Shown: positions 29,956 to 42,792 of the stretch, in pieces
Layout: the number at the start of each line of letters is the position of its first letter
How positions within the stretch are numbered: the first letter of the stretch is position 1
Assembly (NCBI GenBank): GCA_022747635.1
Contig: JAKTNV010000027.1
Span: 1,219,501 to 1,283,500, forward strand
Length of the DNA: 64,000 bases
Direction of reading: 5' to 3'
Source: Hetaerina americana
Taxonomy: Eukaryota > Arthropoda > Insecta > Odonata > Calopterygidae
Made by a program: the position numbers and the translations under genes
The notes under the pieces: model-generated
What the model was told of the DNA's origin: nothing
Databases searched by the model: none
The model's input: only the letters and a program-made list of their open reading frames with translations

Positions 29956-31393
29956 CTGTCTCGTTCCCGGAAACCCAAGTCATTCGTTTCACCAATCCTA
30001 AAGCTCGCCTTCTCGCTGAGAGAGGACGGTGTCTCCCTCCCTCGGCCGCCGTCGCTACTTTCGTCCGCCTCCCCTTCGCGATCAAGGAGGCGGGGAGCGG
30101 CAGCGGATGAGTTAGTGGAGGGGGAGGGTGAATAACGGAGTGTGGCGCCCTTTAAAGGGCTCCCCCTCTATCCATCCCCCCTCCCTTGGGGTGCGTGGGA
30201 ACGGCGACTCTTGTTGCCGTGTGGGGGAATGTGCGTGTGATTCGTTGGTTAGGGGGGCAGGAGGGAAGTGGACAATGGGATAGGCGTGGGGGATGCAGAA
30301 AGGGGTGCGGATTGCTCTTTTGTAACGTATCCGGGAGTCAGGATGCGGCTTTGTGCCGGGGTTCGTAATCATCGGAAGGAGTACGTGGGGGCGCCGAGAC
30401 TCCTTAAAGGGTACGCAATCGTGGGCTGGGGGTGAGGGCGTAGGAACTGGGGGGAGAGAAAAGGCATTCAATTTCCAAACGTTCCCTCGCAAGATTTCGC
30501 AGATGCGTGGAGAATGGAGGAGGTGCCCAGCCTCTTCGGTCCCCGGGGACCCTCGAGGGCGCCGGGGGTGACCGGCGACGTGATCTGCGATCCGACGACT
30601 TCGCCCGCCGGGCCTGTCGCTTCCGCCGGGCACGGCGCCGGCGTCTCCTGCGATCGCGTCCCCTTCAAGAGCGCTCTCGTCTCCCTTTGCCTTCGACTCA
30701 TTGCGGGGAAAACGTCTGGGTCTTGCTCTGCAAACCGGCGCGAGGCCAAGTGGGAAAGGGTGTTAGGACACCAGCCAAGACGAGCAATAGAGCCTTGCAA
30801 ACTACCCTCTTATCTGGACTAATTATTATTTGCATGGCATTTCCGAGAAAGGAGAGAGTACTAACAAACAAATGAACGACGAAAAACGAGGAAAATAAAT
30901 GTTTACCGATGAATTTTATTTCTCCATTGATAATCCACCAGTAAAACCGGAAGTTTGTCATGAACTGCTCAGGGAAACTTCAAATACGTATTACTTTTCG
31001 AGATTAGATTATAATTTGTTAATAATACCAAAATTTAAAGAACTTGAAAATTAACTTGCAACAAAAACAAAAATATACTATTAAAAAAATCTTAAATCAT
31101 TGCAGTAATTTTAATTATAATTTTGGTGAAGATGTTGTTTTTTCAATTCGCACTTGAATGTGGTAAAGGATAAATATATTTAAGAGGTCAGTCAGGACGG
31201 AAAATACCTATTCATAAATATCCCAAACGGACACCCTCAGATTGACTTATTGTTTATGTAGTATATCAATGAAGTTTACTCCTCGTCGAGTAATCATTAC
31301 TTATATGTACTCGTATTGTATATAATCTAGCATTAAGTGTTTTGTAATCCATAGCTGCACCGTTGAATGATTCATTTTAATTATTTTTTAAAC
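29956..31393. other. GC-rich island, no gene assigned, then AT-rich sequence
   Basis: About 29970-30780 is markedly GC- and CpG-rich, unlike its surroundings, and several frames stay open for 60-170 codons on both strands. That is expected of GC-rich sequence. I recognise no domain, splice pattern or repeat. It could be a promoter or first-exon island or an uncharacterised repeat. From 30800 on the sequence is AT-rich and featureless. Confidence 0.4.
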
Positions 31394-31695
31394 GGTACGG
31401 TGGCTAACATCTTGGGTTCTCACCCTTAGGGTCGGGGTTCAAATCCCGGTGACGACAGATATTTTTCAGCGTTATCCCGATCCCTACTCGAGGTGCTTTG
31501 TGGAGGGCACTTTAAGTGACTACGCGGTCCGTCGGATGGGACGTTAAGCTGCGGACCCCTTGGCGCCTTTCGTAAAGAGTAGGCTAATGCCGACGCCGGG
31601 TTTCTCTCCACCCTTCCTCCTTTCCTGTCTGTCCATCCCCTATGGCGCAAATTACCTCAGCAGTCGGTCGCATCCCATAAAAAACTACCGAAACT
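31394..31695 (+). mobile_element. tRNA-derived SINE, copy 1
   Basis: The tRNA-like head has an A-box-like TGGCTAAC and a perfect B box GGTTCAAATCC at 31437-31447. The body CCGTCGGATGGGACGTTAA, CCCCTTGGCGCCTTTCGTAA and ATGCCGACGCCGGGTTT is shared almost unchanged with the copy at 37.3 kb. RNA polymerase III would transcribe it from the internal promoter. The central domain resembles conserved invertebrate SINE cores, from memory. Confidence 0.85.
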
Positions 31696-32754
31696 GGTAA
31701 TGATCGGTCATTGAAAACCGGATTGTGAGTTCGTTGTTTGTTTTTTTGTGAATTGTAAAAGTTTATACCAATAAATGATTAACGTGGATTTCACAAAGTT
31801 ACCAGAGAGCGAATTCTTTAGCACTTTATCTTTCAAAGGTTTTATTTTAAACTAAAGTGCCACCATCGTCCACAATGACACACTTGAGATGTTCACTCTC
31901 ATTTCGGAGGAAGAACTATGAGATACATCATCGTGAGGAGTGAAGTATTTAAGACCTCAAAAAAGATGACGCTGTATTTCGAGAATCTTCGGTGATATTT
32001 TCAGAAAAGATTTCGAGTTATTCCACTTCAGGGGAGTAAAGATCCAGGGAATAGGTCTTCTTCCGGTGGCTGATAGTTCCGGTTGGGCGATAATTCCATG
32101 CCTTTGGGGAGGGATTTAGGGCCCTCGAGGTCGCCTAGGCGCCACCCGGAAGACACCGCCGCGGTCCAGGGGTCGAGGAGGGTCCCCCGCGTTGCCCAGC
32201 ACCAGGGGAGGGTGATGATTTCGCCGGTACTCGGGGTGCGGGAGGAGGAGGGGGGAGTGGGTTGAGAAGGAAGAGTAAGGGTTGTGGACGGGGGCCGGAA
32301 AGATGATTTAGGGATGCAGCCTCAGGGAGTCGGAGGGTTGAAAAGGGAGGAAGGAGATCGTCGCGTGAGGAATATCGACCGAGGAAAGACTCTTTCTCCC
32401 TCTCGGCGCCTTCTCCCCCTCGACCCCCTCCCCCCGCCCCACCCTATCCTCTTGGTGGGCCTCGGGGAGGGTGTCTGCTCGGCAGACGGTCCCCTCTCTC
32501 AGGTCAAAGGGCATCAGCCATTTCAATCTTTCCCTCTTCCCTGTAACAGCATCTCCCCAGCCACCAACCTCCTAGTTCCGATTGGCGCAAAGCTCTCCCG
32601 TACACTACGTCCGTTTTCGCTATGAGGGCTGCTTCTGGGAGCTTAGAAATCGTCCAGCGTTAACGTGCAGCATAAATTACCCTTGATGAGGAAAACTCCG
32701 TTGTATTCGGTGCAATCCATCTGTATTTCTGGGGGTATTGCTGCTCACGGCTAC
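31696..32754. other. Unassigned; GC-rich patch
   Basis: No gene recognised. A GC-rich stretch at about 32090-32600 keeps several frames open without a domain I can name. Confidence 0.4.
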
Positions 32755-32950
32755 AAATAGGCAGGGTATATATAAAATTAGAGAGATTACGTATAGAACA
32801 GATAGATTTAAAATGTCATTTTTTCCTCAATCGATAGGGGATCAGAAGAAAATTGTTCGACCGCGGTAGGGTCATGTCCGGGTAAATTAATTCTGGTGTG
32901 TATTCACCCCCTGCCACACACCCTTGCGGTGGCTTGCAGTGTATATAAAT
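32755..32950 (+). mobile_element. CR1-like family A, RT C-terminus and 3' end
   Basis: Coding-like DRFKMSFFPQSIGDQKK followed by TGTGTATTCACCCCCTGCC and the hairpin block with CACACCCTTGCGGTGGCTTGC. It is closest to the copy at 45.0-45.55 kb (same CACCCCCTGCCACACACCC). The GATGTA tail is replaced by an A/T-rich end. Confidence 0.7.
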
Positions 32951-33273
32951 AAACAGAATAAATAAAGGATCTCGTAATCACCACCAGATGTCAGCACTAA
33001 GGCAATAGGAAATGGTATGTATCCGTGGGTGCTCGGATTTGCAGCGCGATCTGCAGCGCCCAGCTGGTGATCGCGGCGGCTGCAGAGACTCGTGGTGGTG
33101 CAAGGAGCCGTACTTTCTCGTGAATGACGAAATTTATGGAATAGCTCAGGGTGTTCGTCTTCCTGCGCGGAAATGGGCGGTGACGAGCGGGCATTACGAA
33201 GGCGCATTATCGAACCCTGGATGGAGCGGGAACGGCACGAGCCACTTTAGATTTCTCTAGGAATGCTATACAT
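32951..33273. other. Unassigned sequence
   Basis: Moderately GC-rich (33020-33240), no recognisable domain. Confidence 0.4.
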
Positions 33274-33305
33274 AATATATATATATATATATGTATATAT
33301 ATGTA

Positions 33306-33368
<63 letters not shown>
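33274..33368. repeat. (AT)n microsatellite
   Basis: Near-pure AT dinucleotide repeat of about 95 bp with a few ATGTAT interruptions. Reading frames through it are artefacts. Confidence 0.95.
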
Positions 33369-33370
<2 letters not shown>

Positions 33371-33984
33371 TCACATGTAAAATAGACATAAGGAAAAGGG
33401 ATAGGAACACATGTAAAGGACAAACACAGGAGAGGTGGGGAAGGCGGAATCGAGCGGATCACAAGCAAGCTCCAGATAAATACCAGGAGCTGGAAAAAAG
33501 AAATTTAAAACACCACCTGTCTTTAATTGAGGGAATCATTGGCGGGAAGAGGGGAATGGAGCTAGAATTACTCTCAAAACATCAGTACTACTTTTGCTAA
33601 TTTTTCAAACACCATGGTAAAAGTGCGAGAAAAACAGTGTAAACTATTAGGGATACTTCAGGCAAGTTATTAATTGAATCAAGAAATGTTCAATAGAGAT
33701 GGGGGGAATAAAAAGAACATATGGTGATCTATGCTATGATAGCAAGTTTAGGCGTAGACAGAGAATAGACTTCGATGGTGATAGCTTAGGACTTGACATA
33801 AAGGTTATATTTCACTGTGATGTAGAAAGGGTATAAAGGAAATTGAAGTAAAAAAGGTCGTCATAGATGGATAACATTTTCGTGAAACTATCTAAGGGTA
33901 TAGAAAAAGGTAGAAGAAACAGTTTTCACATATCAGGTAGGGAATGGGCTAATTCTCAGCATTTATGAGGGAGTAATTTTGCCA
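33369..33984. other. Unassigned sequence
   Basis: A-rich on the plus strand. It may be the 5' decayed part of the RTE copy that follows, but no domain is readable. Confidence 0.4.
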
Positions 33985-35105
33985 TAACAGTGTTAGTTCC
34001 ATCCCATAAATGGGATAGGCGAGGACTGCAAAACGATGAGTTCGAACTTGCACGCAGAAAAGTGGTACTTACGATCACCATTAAAAGAATGAAGCGGAAG
34101 GCCAACGATTACTTAGGGGATGATCAGCTTGGGTCCAGAAAGGGGAGAGCCATTGCCGTAATGAGATCACTAATCGAGTGGAATCTAGAATACAATCTGG
34201 ACGTATTTGCCTCTTTCGTAGATTTAAAAAAGGCGTTCGATAGAATAAACTTGTATGAATTAATGAACGTAGTACAGAAGATACGAACTAGAATTAAGGT
34301 CTTTGGGCAATTCATAAAATTAGTTAGGTTGGTGGGTGATATAGTTTTAGTTTTCAAGACAGCCAAAGAGTTGCGAACATTTCTGAGCGCATCAGAAAAT
34401 AAGTGTAATAGGCATACGATAAGGATCAATTTAATTTAAATAAAGGTAATGAGGGTTTCGAGAAATAATAATGCTAAGTGAAACATGAAAATAGGATGGA
34501 AAAAACTGGAGCAGGTGGAACAGTTTACGTGTCTCGGAAGTGTTTTGGACCAAAATGGTCAAAGTAGTAAGGACGTAAGGAGAAGAATTGCGCTAGGCAA
34601 AGAAGCCTTTACAAAGATGAGAAAGCTGATGACGGGGGCGTTGAGTAAGGATGTTAAGAAATGGCTCGTCAAAACTTTGATATGGAGCGTAGCTATGTAC
34701 GGCGCGGAAACGTGGTCATTGAAGCAGGAGGATAGACGTAGATTATGAGCTTTTGAAATGTGGGTGTGGAGCAGGATGGAGAAGGTGAAGTTGATAGAAA
34801 GGAAAAAATGAGGAAATGCTAGGTATGGTGGGCAAGGTGAGGGGTTTGATGGGAGAAATCCTATGGAGGCAGGAAAAATGGATGAAAGGCGTATTGTCGG
34901 CAGTGGGATGTTGAAGACTGTGATAGGGGGGAGAATGTTAGGCAAATGAGGAAAGGGCAGGAACAGGATAGGGGCATCGGACGGGATGAAGGGAGGAAGA
35001 AAGGAGTGTGGGATGTCAGGACGCGTCTAATTAGAAAAGGCTTAGAAAAATAGCAGTGATCAGTAGGTGTCGGTCGAAAACCCACCTTAGCGGTAGTATA
35101 CCACA
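33985..35105 (+). pseudogene. RTE-clade RT fragment
   Basis: Readable RT blocks are KRMKRKANDYLGDDQLGSRK, GRAIAVMRSLIEWNLEYNLD and FASFVDLKKAFDRINLYEL. A deletion then leads to a remnant of the active-site region (VGDIVLVF in place of an ADDIVLL-type motif) and on to KKLEQVEQFTCLGSVLDQNG, RRRIALGKEAFTKMRKL, KTLIWSVAMYGAETWSLKQE and FEMWVWSRMEKV. These are hallmarks of RTE/BovB-like enzymes. The catalytic aspartate pair is lost and most of the palm is deleted. Several stops are present, and the tail after 34750 is increasingly decayed, ending in 3' sequence similar to that at 61.8 kb. Confidence 0.85.
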
Positions 35106-37263
35106 AAAAAATTTAATTTTTGTGAATTTGCCAAAAGTAATGAAAACATTTTTTCTTTTCACATCTCATTTTGTGTAGGTAGACATTGGTTACCTTAGAA
35201 ACTCCTTGCAAATGAATCGTACCTATACGGTTCCCCAAGTCTTTCGCGGGCTGCAGTTCAAGCTTTGATATTTATTGAGAAATATCGATGTATTTAACCT
35301 TGTAAGCCACCATGATGACGTGCGTCAATGAGTATTTGGTCACCAGATCTTAGCATATTTATCGATTGTTGAATTATGTAATCCGGCAAGTTCAATTTGT
35401 TTCAAGTCATGCTGCCTACCAATGCGGTCTTGAATTGTGCGAAGGAAACATGTTTAAGATTGGTTTGGTGGGCGATGGATTTCTTGCGCCCCTCTTCCCA
35501 AAAGTAGTGGATTACAGGCGCCGTTTTGGGGAGCTTTGATTCTTTTCTTTTTCCCTACAACTCCTTCCACTGCCGTAGGTGAGTAATTGGATGAAAAGAC
35601 CGAGCATATATGAAGTCTTATGAAGGAGACTGGATGGCTCTGAGTGTCCATGAAAACCTTTTGACGTGTTGGAACGTTGGCATACGTGTACATATAAGTA
35701 CGTCCAAGCGTGCATATTCAAAGGTCTTACGCAATGTGCACTTTTTCATGCAGGGTTTTGTTTCAGTGCAAATGATAATGAATCGTGAATTATGCTCACT
35801 GGTGGATTTCGAAGGCATGAGAGAATCAAGATAAAAAGGCTAAATTGCAAGTCAAAAGAAAGATAGGCCATCAACTTATTCAATCTAAAACATTTTCTCA
35901 CGTAAGTGGTCTCAGAGAACGATTAGCTCTCATGCTACTGAAATGAAAGGAGAGCATTACTTTAATCTTTTTCCTCTCTAAGAATAATGGATTTCAGCAT
36001 TTGTTCCGGTGATGACATAATATGACGCCAAGGAGTTGAAATTCTCCTTTAATACTTATATGAACATAACTATTGAACGGTACATCAAATAAAAAAATAA
36101 CATTCCACCGTCGTTACATGCAATATTTTTAGTCGAATGATGATATATTATTTTACAGGAACATGCTCATTACATAAAAAGTGACCTACCAAGATCGGGA
36201 AAGGAGAGGGAAATCATATTCGATAAAAAGGTAACTGTTTTTGTGAAACATGTTCGTTACTTTCAAGCGAAAAACCTGCGATTGGTCATTCCCATTTTAG
36301 ACAAACTCCTTAAAACTTCCAGGGTTTGATTGGTGCCCAGAAGGTCAATCGTTCAAAGAGTGTTCCCCATTGTTTCCAAGTACGTCGCTGGGGAACGCTG
36401 CCTGCGGGAAGTGGAGTCAGGCCCTTGACTGAAATCTCGGAGAACGCGATAGGCTGACGGATGACAACTAGAATGCGTGGATTTTAGCTGCGTCCAAACT
36501 GGTCAGGTATTGGGGAGCGTGATGATATTAGGTACCTATATGTTGGACGGTTGATGGAGGGGCAGCTTGAGTTTGGACACCCTGCGCAATAGTAACTACC
36601 ATCTATGTAGCTAAGAATAAGGAACAATCAGATGATGATCGAATGTAAGTATTTTGATATATGAAATAGCTTGTGCAAAGATGTGTGCGTTGCTGTAAAC
36701 CGCGCAATGGTATTTGTGCAATTCTGAGTTCGCTATTCAATTCATTCGGCAGTCTGTCACTGGAGTTTCATCTTCATTTCCTCTTTATTATTATCATTAT
36801 TATCAGGTAATCTACCGGTTAAGGTAGGTTTTTGAATGGACATAATTACTAATTAAATAATGTTTGACCCCTAGCGAAACACGACATCCATTTTCTCTTA
36901 TCAGACTATGTTTAACTCTTCATAGATTGTCCCTTTTTATATTTTGCTTTAATTATTAGGGAAGATAGTATTACATTTCAATTATTTTAAAATTTTTATC
37001 TTATTATATGATATTTTACTACAGTGATAATTTTTCGGTTCTAATCATTGTCAGTAATTGTTCTAAGATATCTTTTGTGTCGTGTGTAGTTCATCGATAT
37101 TTATGCGTTCTTTTCTTTCTTTATGTTTCATATTTTTAGGTTGAGCTTAGTATCAATCAAATATTTATCCTAGAATAAGTCTTTTTCGGCAGTTTTTTTA
37201 TTTTGTTGGTTTTTATTACTTTGTGGGCAGACGTAGTGAAACTGTGACGCCGTGGGATCGAGA
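35106..37263. other. Unassigned AT-rich sequence
   Basis: About 2.1 kb with no gene, RNA or clear repeat recognised. Confidence 0.5.
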
Positions 37264-37562
37264 TGGTGCGGGGGCTAACGAACTGGCTTCCCACCCTGAG
37301 GGCGCGGGTTCGAATCCTGGCGGTGTTGAATATCTTTCAGAGGTATCTCGATCCCTACTTGAGGTGCTTTGTGGAGGGCACTTTTATTGAGTACGCCGTC
37401 CGTCGGATGGGACGTTAAACTGCGGACCCCTTGGCGCCTTTCGTAAAGAGTAGGCTAATGCCGACGCCGGGTTTATCTCCACCCTTCATCCTTTCCAGTC
37501 CATCCCCTATGGCGTAAATGACCTCAGCTTTCGGTCGCCTCCCCTCAAAACTACTATTACTA
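37264..37562 (+). mobile_element. tRNA-derived SINE, copy 2
   Basis: B box GGTTCGAATCC at 37307-37317. The body matches copy 1 across CCCTACTTGAGGTGCTTTGT, GGAGGGCACTTT, the GGATGGGACGTTAAACTGCG segment and the GCCGACGCCGGGTTTATC segment. The head differs more than the body, as expected if the tRNA part diverges faster or has a different origin. Confidence 0.85.
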
Positions 37563-39539
37563 CGGTGACGCCTTTTGCAAAAGTTTGGCGAACGGCCAAT
37601 GATTAATCAGTTGGATTAATGCAGACAGCTATATTTTCAATGAGGACATTATCAAATGCTAACAATCTCCCAACACGTCATAAGAATTGAATATTATTTT
37701 CCGTAATTTTTGTATACCAAAATAAGATTCAACAAGCACACAAACGCGGCATGGACACAAACACGATGGCCAAGACGATAATGTTCTTAGACATTAATTG
37801 AAGCACCAAACAAAGAAATATGTTCTTACCTCTGCATTTAAAGCACCTGTATCCAATAAATGTTTAAAATAAATTTATCGCAAGAATTAAACTACATTCA
37901 TTCGGAAGATGCCAAATTTATTTTGTCTAAGGAAAGTTCCGCCTTTTCCCACCTCACGTCAATAAAGCCCTTCGTTTTTTCAACGAGGAAAAGTTTACTC
38001 TCTCAAAGAAATAACCAATACCACTGTGACCAACATTTATAAAATACTCCCCCCATTGCGGTTATTCGTCTGCTACTTGTCTCCCTTCTATCACTTAGAA
38101 TTATGGGATTGCAATATGGCGTTTTTAGGATGCACTTCTTGTTTCCTGAATCCGGGGTCTGGAATAAGTGCCTAAATTTGCGCCTTTCAGCTGCCTAACG
38201 AGTTTGAACACCCTTCAAGATGGCGTCCTCCCTAAATCTGTGCGATATAAGTGCCAAAATGACAAGTCTGGACGCGGCTTTCGTTTGCTTTGGTTTATTA
38301 TGGAATCCTCACGGACTCCACCGAGCTCGGCGATGGGATCGAGGGAAGACCTCGTCAGATTGGATTAGCGATAAAATAATTTGATAGTTAAATTATTAAA
38401 AAATGTCTATCATATTATTCTCACCACGTGGGTGGAAATTTGAATTTCCATTTCCAGCGTGGGTTTCTATGAACGCGCTCAGTCATTCTCGTGTCTCTTT
38501 GAGAGCGGCGCCATCCAGAGTGAGAACGGAAATTGGAATATGGGTAAAGAAACGGGCCGACAAAATTTATCTTGAGTGCTTGAAAGTTTTTATCCGTTGG
38601 AAAAAAAGTAGATGCTGGATGCCAGCAGAATTTAAAATCAGAGTTTTAAATTTTTTAAAAATTTTTTCTTCGTTCGAAATGAAATTTTGGGCTAATTAGA
38701 CGCCGATTTTTTATTAATCGGGTCCCCTCCCCCTTCAAGTCCCTCCCAATTGATCATTTCTTGGTGTTGTCCTCTTTTTGAGATACGGTAAAAATAAAGA
38801 TATTATTGATGATCACTGATTGAAAGCAATTTATGAGAGTTTGAGGCAAAAGAGACTACTAAACTTGGGGAATCGGATTTCCATAAGCGCGTAAACTCCG
38901 CAAGTACAAATAATGAGATAAATTAGAAAATATGAGCACTCTATGGAATTTGATAAATCAAAGCACCCACACGATGATAAGTGTCTCTTAGGAAAAGAAA
39001 TAAAGATTCTTGGAAAGTAGTAACGAGATTATTGTCCAATAAACGACTGATGTTTCCAAATCGAGTTTTGCCTTCCTGGGTACCCTGCGTGCGGGGGTTC
39101 CTTCTAGGGTGTGCACCGAGTGGAGACCCTTCAAAAGAGGCAGAGTTTAAGGGTGGAGCTCACCCTTCCTTCCCGTTTCCCCCAAAAATACGTGTTTTAC
39201 GCTCTGTTGAGACGCTGCCCTCTTCACGATAACTGGCGCGAAGATCCGATTCGCTGGAGCCGACCCTTGGAGGGCCACCCGTCATCCTGCGACCTTAGAG
39301 TAAAAGGGAATGCATAGGTTAGTTGGTTTCATCACCTCAGCGAGTCACAGGTGTATTAAACTATCCAAGCCAAGAATGTACATCCATGAGGGTTTTCTGA
39401 ATATTCTTAGTGATATTGAGGAAAAATTACATAAAAGGATGTTTGGGAAAATGTTTCATAAATAAACCCTAATGTGTGTATAACACCCAAATTTCTGATG
39501 TTTACGCCGTAAAAATATTCATTACGTCCTATAGGAATT
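37563..39539. other. Unassigned sequence
   Basis: No recognisable gene or repeat boundary. A mildly GC-rich patch lies at 39070-39310. Confidence 0.5.
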
Positions 39540-39615
39540 ATTATAGAAACAAATACCCATTCTTAACCCGAACAATCAGGAATCATAATAGTAAGAAACC
39601 GAAGTCGGTCCTCGT
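39540..39615 (+). pseudogene. CR1-like family A RT scrap
   Basis: A short stretch reading YPFLTRTIRNHNSKKPKS matches the FFPRTIRNHNSKKPKS segment of the copies at 16.1 and 17.9 kb. Nothing of the family is readable on either side. Confidence 0.65.
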
Positions 39616-41319
39616 CGTGGGCATTGGTGCTGTGGCCATTTGTAAACTGAATGCACCCCTGCCTCACTCCGCCTTCACTCATTTATTCCATCTCCATCTA
39701 CACGTCACATAAAGTTGCCCGTGAATTTCAATTGGCTCGTGTTCATTTTTTGCCAGTAATCACAGATCGCACTTCACAATTCGAGGGATTTTATATTGCA
39801 GCGCATTACATTTTAACGGTTCGCAGTGTAAGCAAAGTATAAGAAGAACCACAGTCTGCGCACACTACCACAGCAGGATGTTTACCGTGTGAATGGACGT
39901 TTAGATACCAAGAGGGAGGCTCTGGTCCTACCCACCGCCACGCTAGGCCGAAGCGTAAGTTATTTTCTGGACGGTCTCGTAGATGGTCAATATCGACTTA
40001 ATGAGGTTCGTAGCTATGTTATTTATTATAAGAACTGAAAATTCTAATAGACTAAATCTACAAATCAAACAAAAAGAATAAATTAATGAGTCGATCCTAA
40101 AAATTTACTCCTCAAAAACGTTCGAGTTCCCTATGTCTACGATGGTCATTTCATTACATTAATATATTTGGAATACATTTTACTCCGGAGTATTTTCTTC
40201 CAGTGAATTATAAATTCAGCTGAACCTTCCTCTCAATTTTGATGGCGACTCTTGATTTCTCTTGCAATATTTATGTAGGTAATGTCGGCATATGATTTCC
40301 ATTTTTTGACGAAGACCTCCTCGAACATGTTTTGATGACAACTAAGTCATAGGGGTTCTTCCAGAGTTAATCTTCATATTTGACTGGATAAAGGAGCGTA
40401 TTCTGGAGAAAAATAGATGGGAAAAAGGAGGATTTTCTTGCTATTAAATACAGATCTTAAAAGGTCCCTAACGAAAATTTACTTCTTAGCTCCGTGAGAA
40501 GTTCCTCTTTCTTTATCCTAGATTATTTCCTTATTCATTTCTGTATACCTCCCGCCTGCCTTCATGCTCTCTGTAAATCCTGCAGTATTCTTTTCTCTAA
40601 CCCGCTTACCTAACGATCTCCCCTCCATCAAGGCCTTGAATACAATAATACTCTTAAAATATTCTTTTCATATGCTTAGGAAACAAAAATGTTCCTTTAA
40701 AAATCTATTATTTTCGGATTAAGTGATGTAAATTCGAGGAAGACACTGGAAATATCTTATTTTAAGAAGAGAGCCATTGAAATATTAGAATATGCGTCCA
40801 TCTTGTAAACCACTACGGAGCAAGGGGAATCGCATGTGGGATTTGCGATGACAACAAAGCGCAACGTCTTTCAACATCATCAAAATAATTTCAAGGCTGC
40901 GTATAAAGTGAATGATGCCATATTACATGCCTTATTCGAAGTGTCAACTCTGCAGTGCAAAAAATAATGTCTTTCTTTCCACCTCGATTAACGGGTAACT
41001 ACTACAAGAGACGATTTCACGAATGCCAACCAAACGAAGTTGCAATTTGAGAAACATCATACGATCACATCTGATCTTCCTCACCGAAAGAGTGGAACTG
41101 AATCTAAGGATATTGGTCTGCCTGGAAATTTACTACAGGAATAGTCCTATTGAACGTCTTCAAGGGTACCCGGGTCAAGTAAAATAATTTTAGGTGACTT
41201 GCTTTGTTCTTGTGGTCTAAACTAAAACCTGTGATTCTGTTGCTAGTAGTGAGTTAATTACGTGCATTCAGTGCTCTCCTTTTCGTAGTTACTTTATTAA
41301 ATTATCGTATAACTCATAG
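39616..41319. other. Unassigned AT-rich sequence
   Basis: No gene or repeat recognised in 1.7 kb. Confidence 0.5.
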
Positions 41320-41830
41320 TTTGTATAAAAAGTATCGAGAAAATTTTCGTAAAAATAGATTTATTTCAGATGTTGCTCGTACAATGCCTCAAATTTCTTC
41401 CCGAAAGTACATCCCTTAAAAGTGTCGACACACTTTTGCCAGAGCGGCTTTTCCACGATTCGAAGGCTCCCTGGTAGGGGTTAAGGGTACGTGTGCAAGC
41501 TTCTTCGACGGCACTTAGGGTAGTGTCCTTTGAGGGAAGATTTTACTTTTATAGGGAATAGGAAATAAGGTTGCTGGTGCCAAGTCGGGACTGTAAGGGG
41601 GTTGGGAAATAGTCGCGATGCCATTGCAGAAGGTATTCGCAAGCAGGAACTCGACTCTGCTATTGGTTGTCCGTCCAAAGACCTTCGGGAGAACGAGTTT
41701 AGCGCAGATCTTTTGCATCGCCAAATTTTCATTGATAATGGTCAATACCAATATTAATGATCAATACCAATATACGATCTGTGATCATGCGCACACTTGA
41801 CCGACGGACTGAATTCAGCACTTCACGCAT
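41320..41830 (-). mobile_element. Internally deleted mariner relic (deletion family 2)
   Basis: Minus strand: NENLAMQKICAKLVLPKVF, then SRVEFLLANTFCNGIATISQ and PPYSPDLAPATLF, then the C-terminal KCVDTF block. It retains the third catalytic aspartate neighbourhood but lacks the first two, with the same junction as 23.4 and 57.9 kb. Frameshifts lie after PATLF. Termini are not clear. Confidence 0.78.
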
Positions 41831-42792
41831 ACGTCAAAATTAAAACTTTTTACCGATACCTTAAAAACAAATCTTCTATTGTTCTAACGGAATTTGGTAA
41901 AAAGAAGAAGCAGTAAAAGCAAATGATGACTGTTTAAGATAGCGAGGCCCTCTGTCGTTTGGCAGCAGGAATGTGTTCAAAGTGGGCTGGAAACAACCGG
42001 GACTGGACCAGTGTCAAGTGGGAGGTTGTCAAGTATCGAGAGCATCGTTCAATTTAGGAGGACAATCTCCCTCCAGGGGGTGTTTCACCCCCTGGAGCCA
42101 ATCCTCGGGCGAAGCATCGTTTCGCGTCGCAAATCTTCCAGAACGACGGCGTCTCCTCCAGGACAAAGCGTGACGGATTTTTACCGTGAACTATTTTCTC
42201 GTGCATTCCTAACAAATGACGGAGAGGATCCGAAGCCTCGGGAGGAATAAACTCCGGCCCCTTTGCCTGCGCCTGGGTCCCCCCCAGGCCTTCCCTCCCC
42301 TTCCCAACCCGGGGTCCTTCGAGGAGGGGAGCGTGGGTTGGAAAGAGAAAGGGCCGGGCGTGTACTACATTATGCATTGGCGATGAAGGCGCACCTTCGC
42401 AGCGTTCCACACCCGTGCTAATCGCTGAATTTTATAACCTTGGCATTTTTTTATGAAATTTTTTTTCGCGCCATCTCGTGAGAAGGCTCAGGGTTGGGAA
42501 TAATAATTCCATTTATTTTTCTTCGCCTGCGGAGGATGAAAATCCGTCCTCCCGTCTTCCCGACCGTTGGCGCATCCAAATTACCAAAACGGTGGGTTAT
42601 ATATCTCTCCTTCTCGTCAGATTGCCATAGGGTCGGATTCTTATCCCACTCCGCCCAAGACTACATACAGTAAGACCGGGGGACGGGGGGATGTAACACC
42701 CAGGTGCGTGTAATCCAGCCGCAACTACATACGTCTTCCAACCGCATCCACAACGCACATCCTCCTTCTCTGCCAGGCGCCAAGAGGGCCAG
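41831..42792. other. Unassigned; GC-rich patch with hairpin
   Basis: No gene recognised. A perfect 12-bp inverted repeat with 3-nt loop (CTCCAGGGGGTG) lies at 42071-42097. 42050-42420 is GC-rich with open frames but no known domain. Confidence 0.45.

Noticed and set aside
30112..30875. Several long overlapping frames as a host exon
   Set aside because: Open on both strands because of GC richness; no domain, splice pattern or coding bias visible.
33207..33468. Frames of alternating isoleucine and tyrosine
   Set aside because: Translation of the (AT)n microsatellite; the same occurs at 46920-47114.
34340..34400. Functional RTE active site
   Set aside because: The motif reads VGD instead of ADD and most of the palm domain is deleted.
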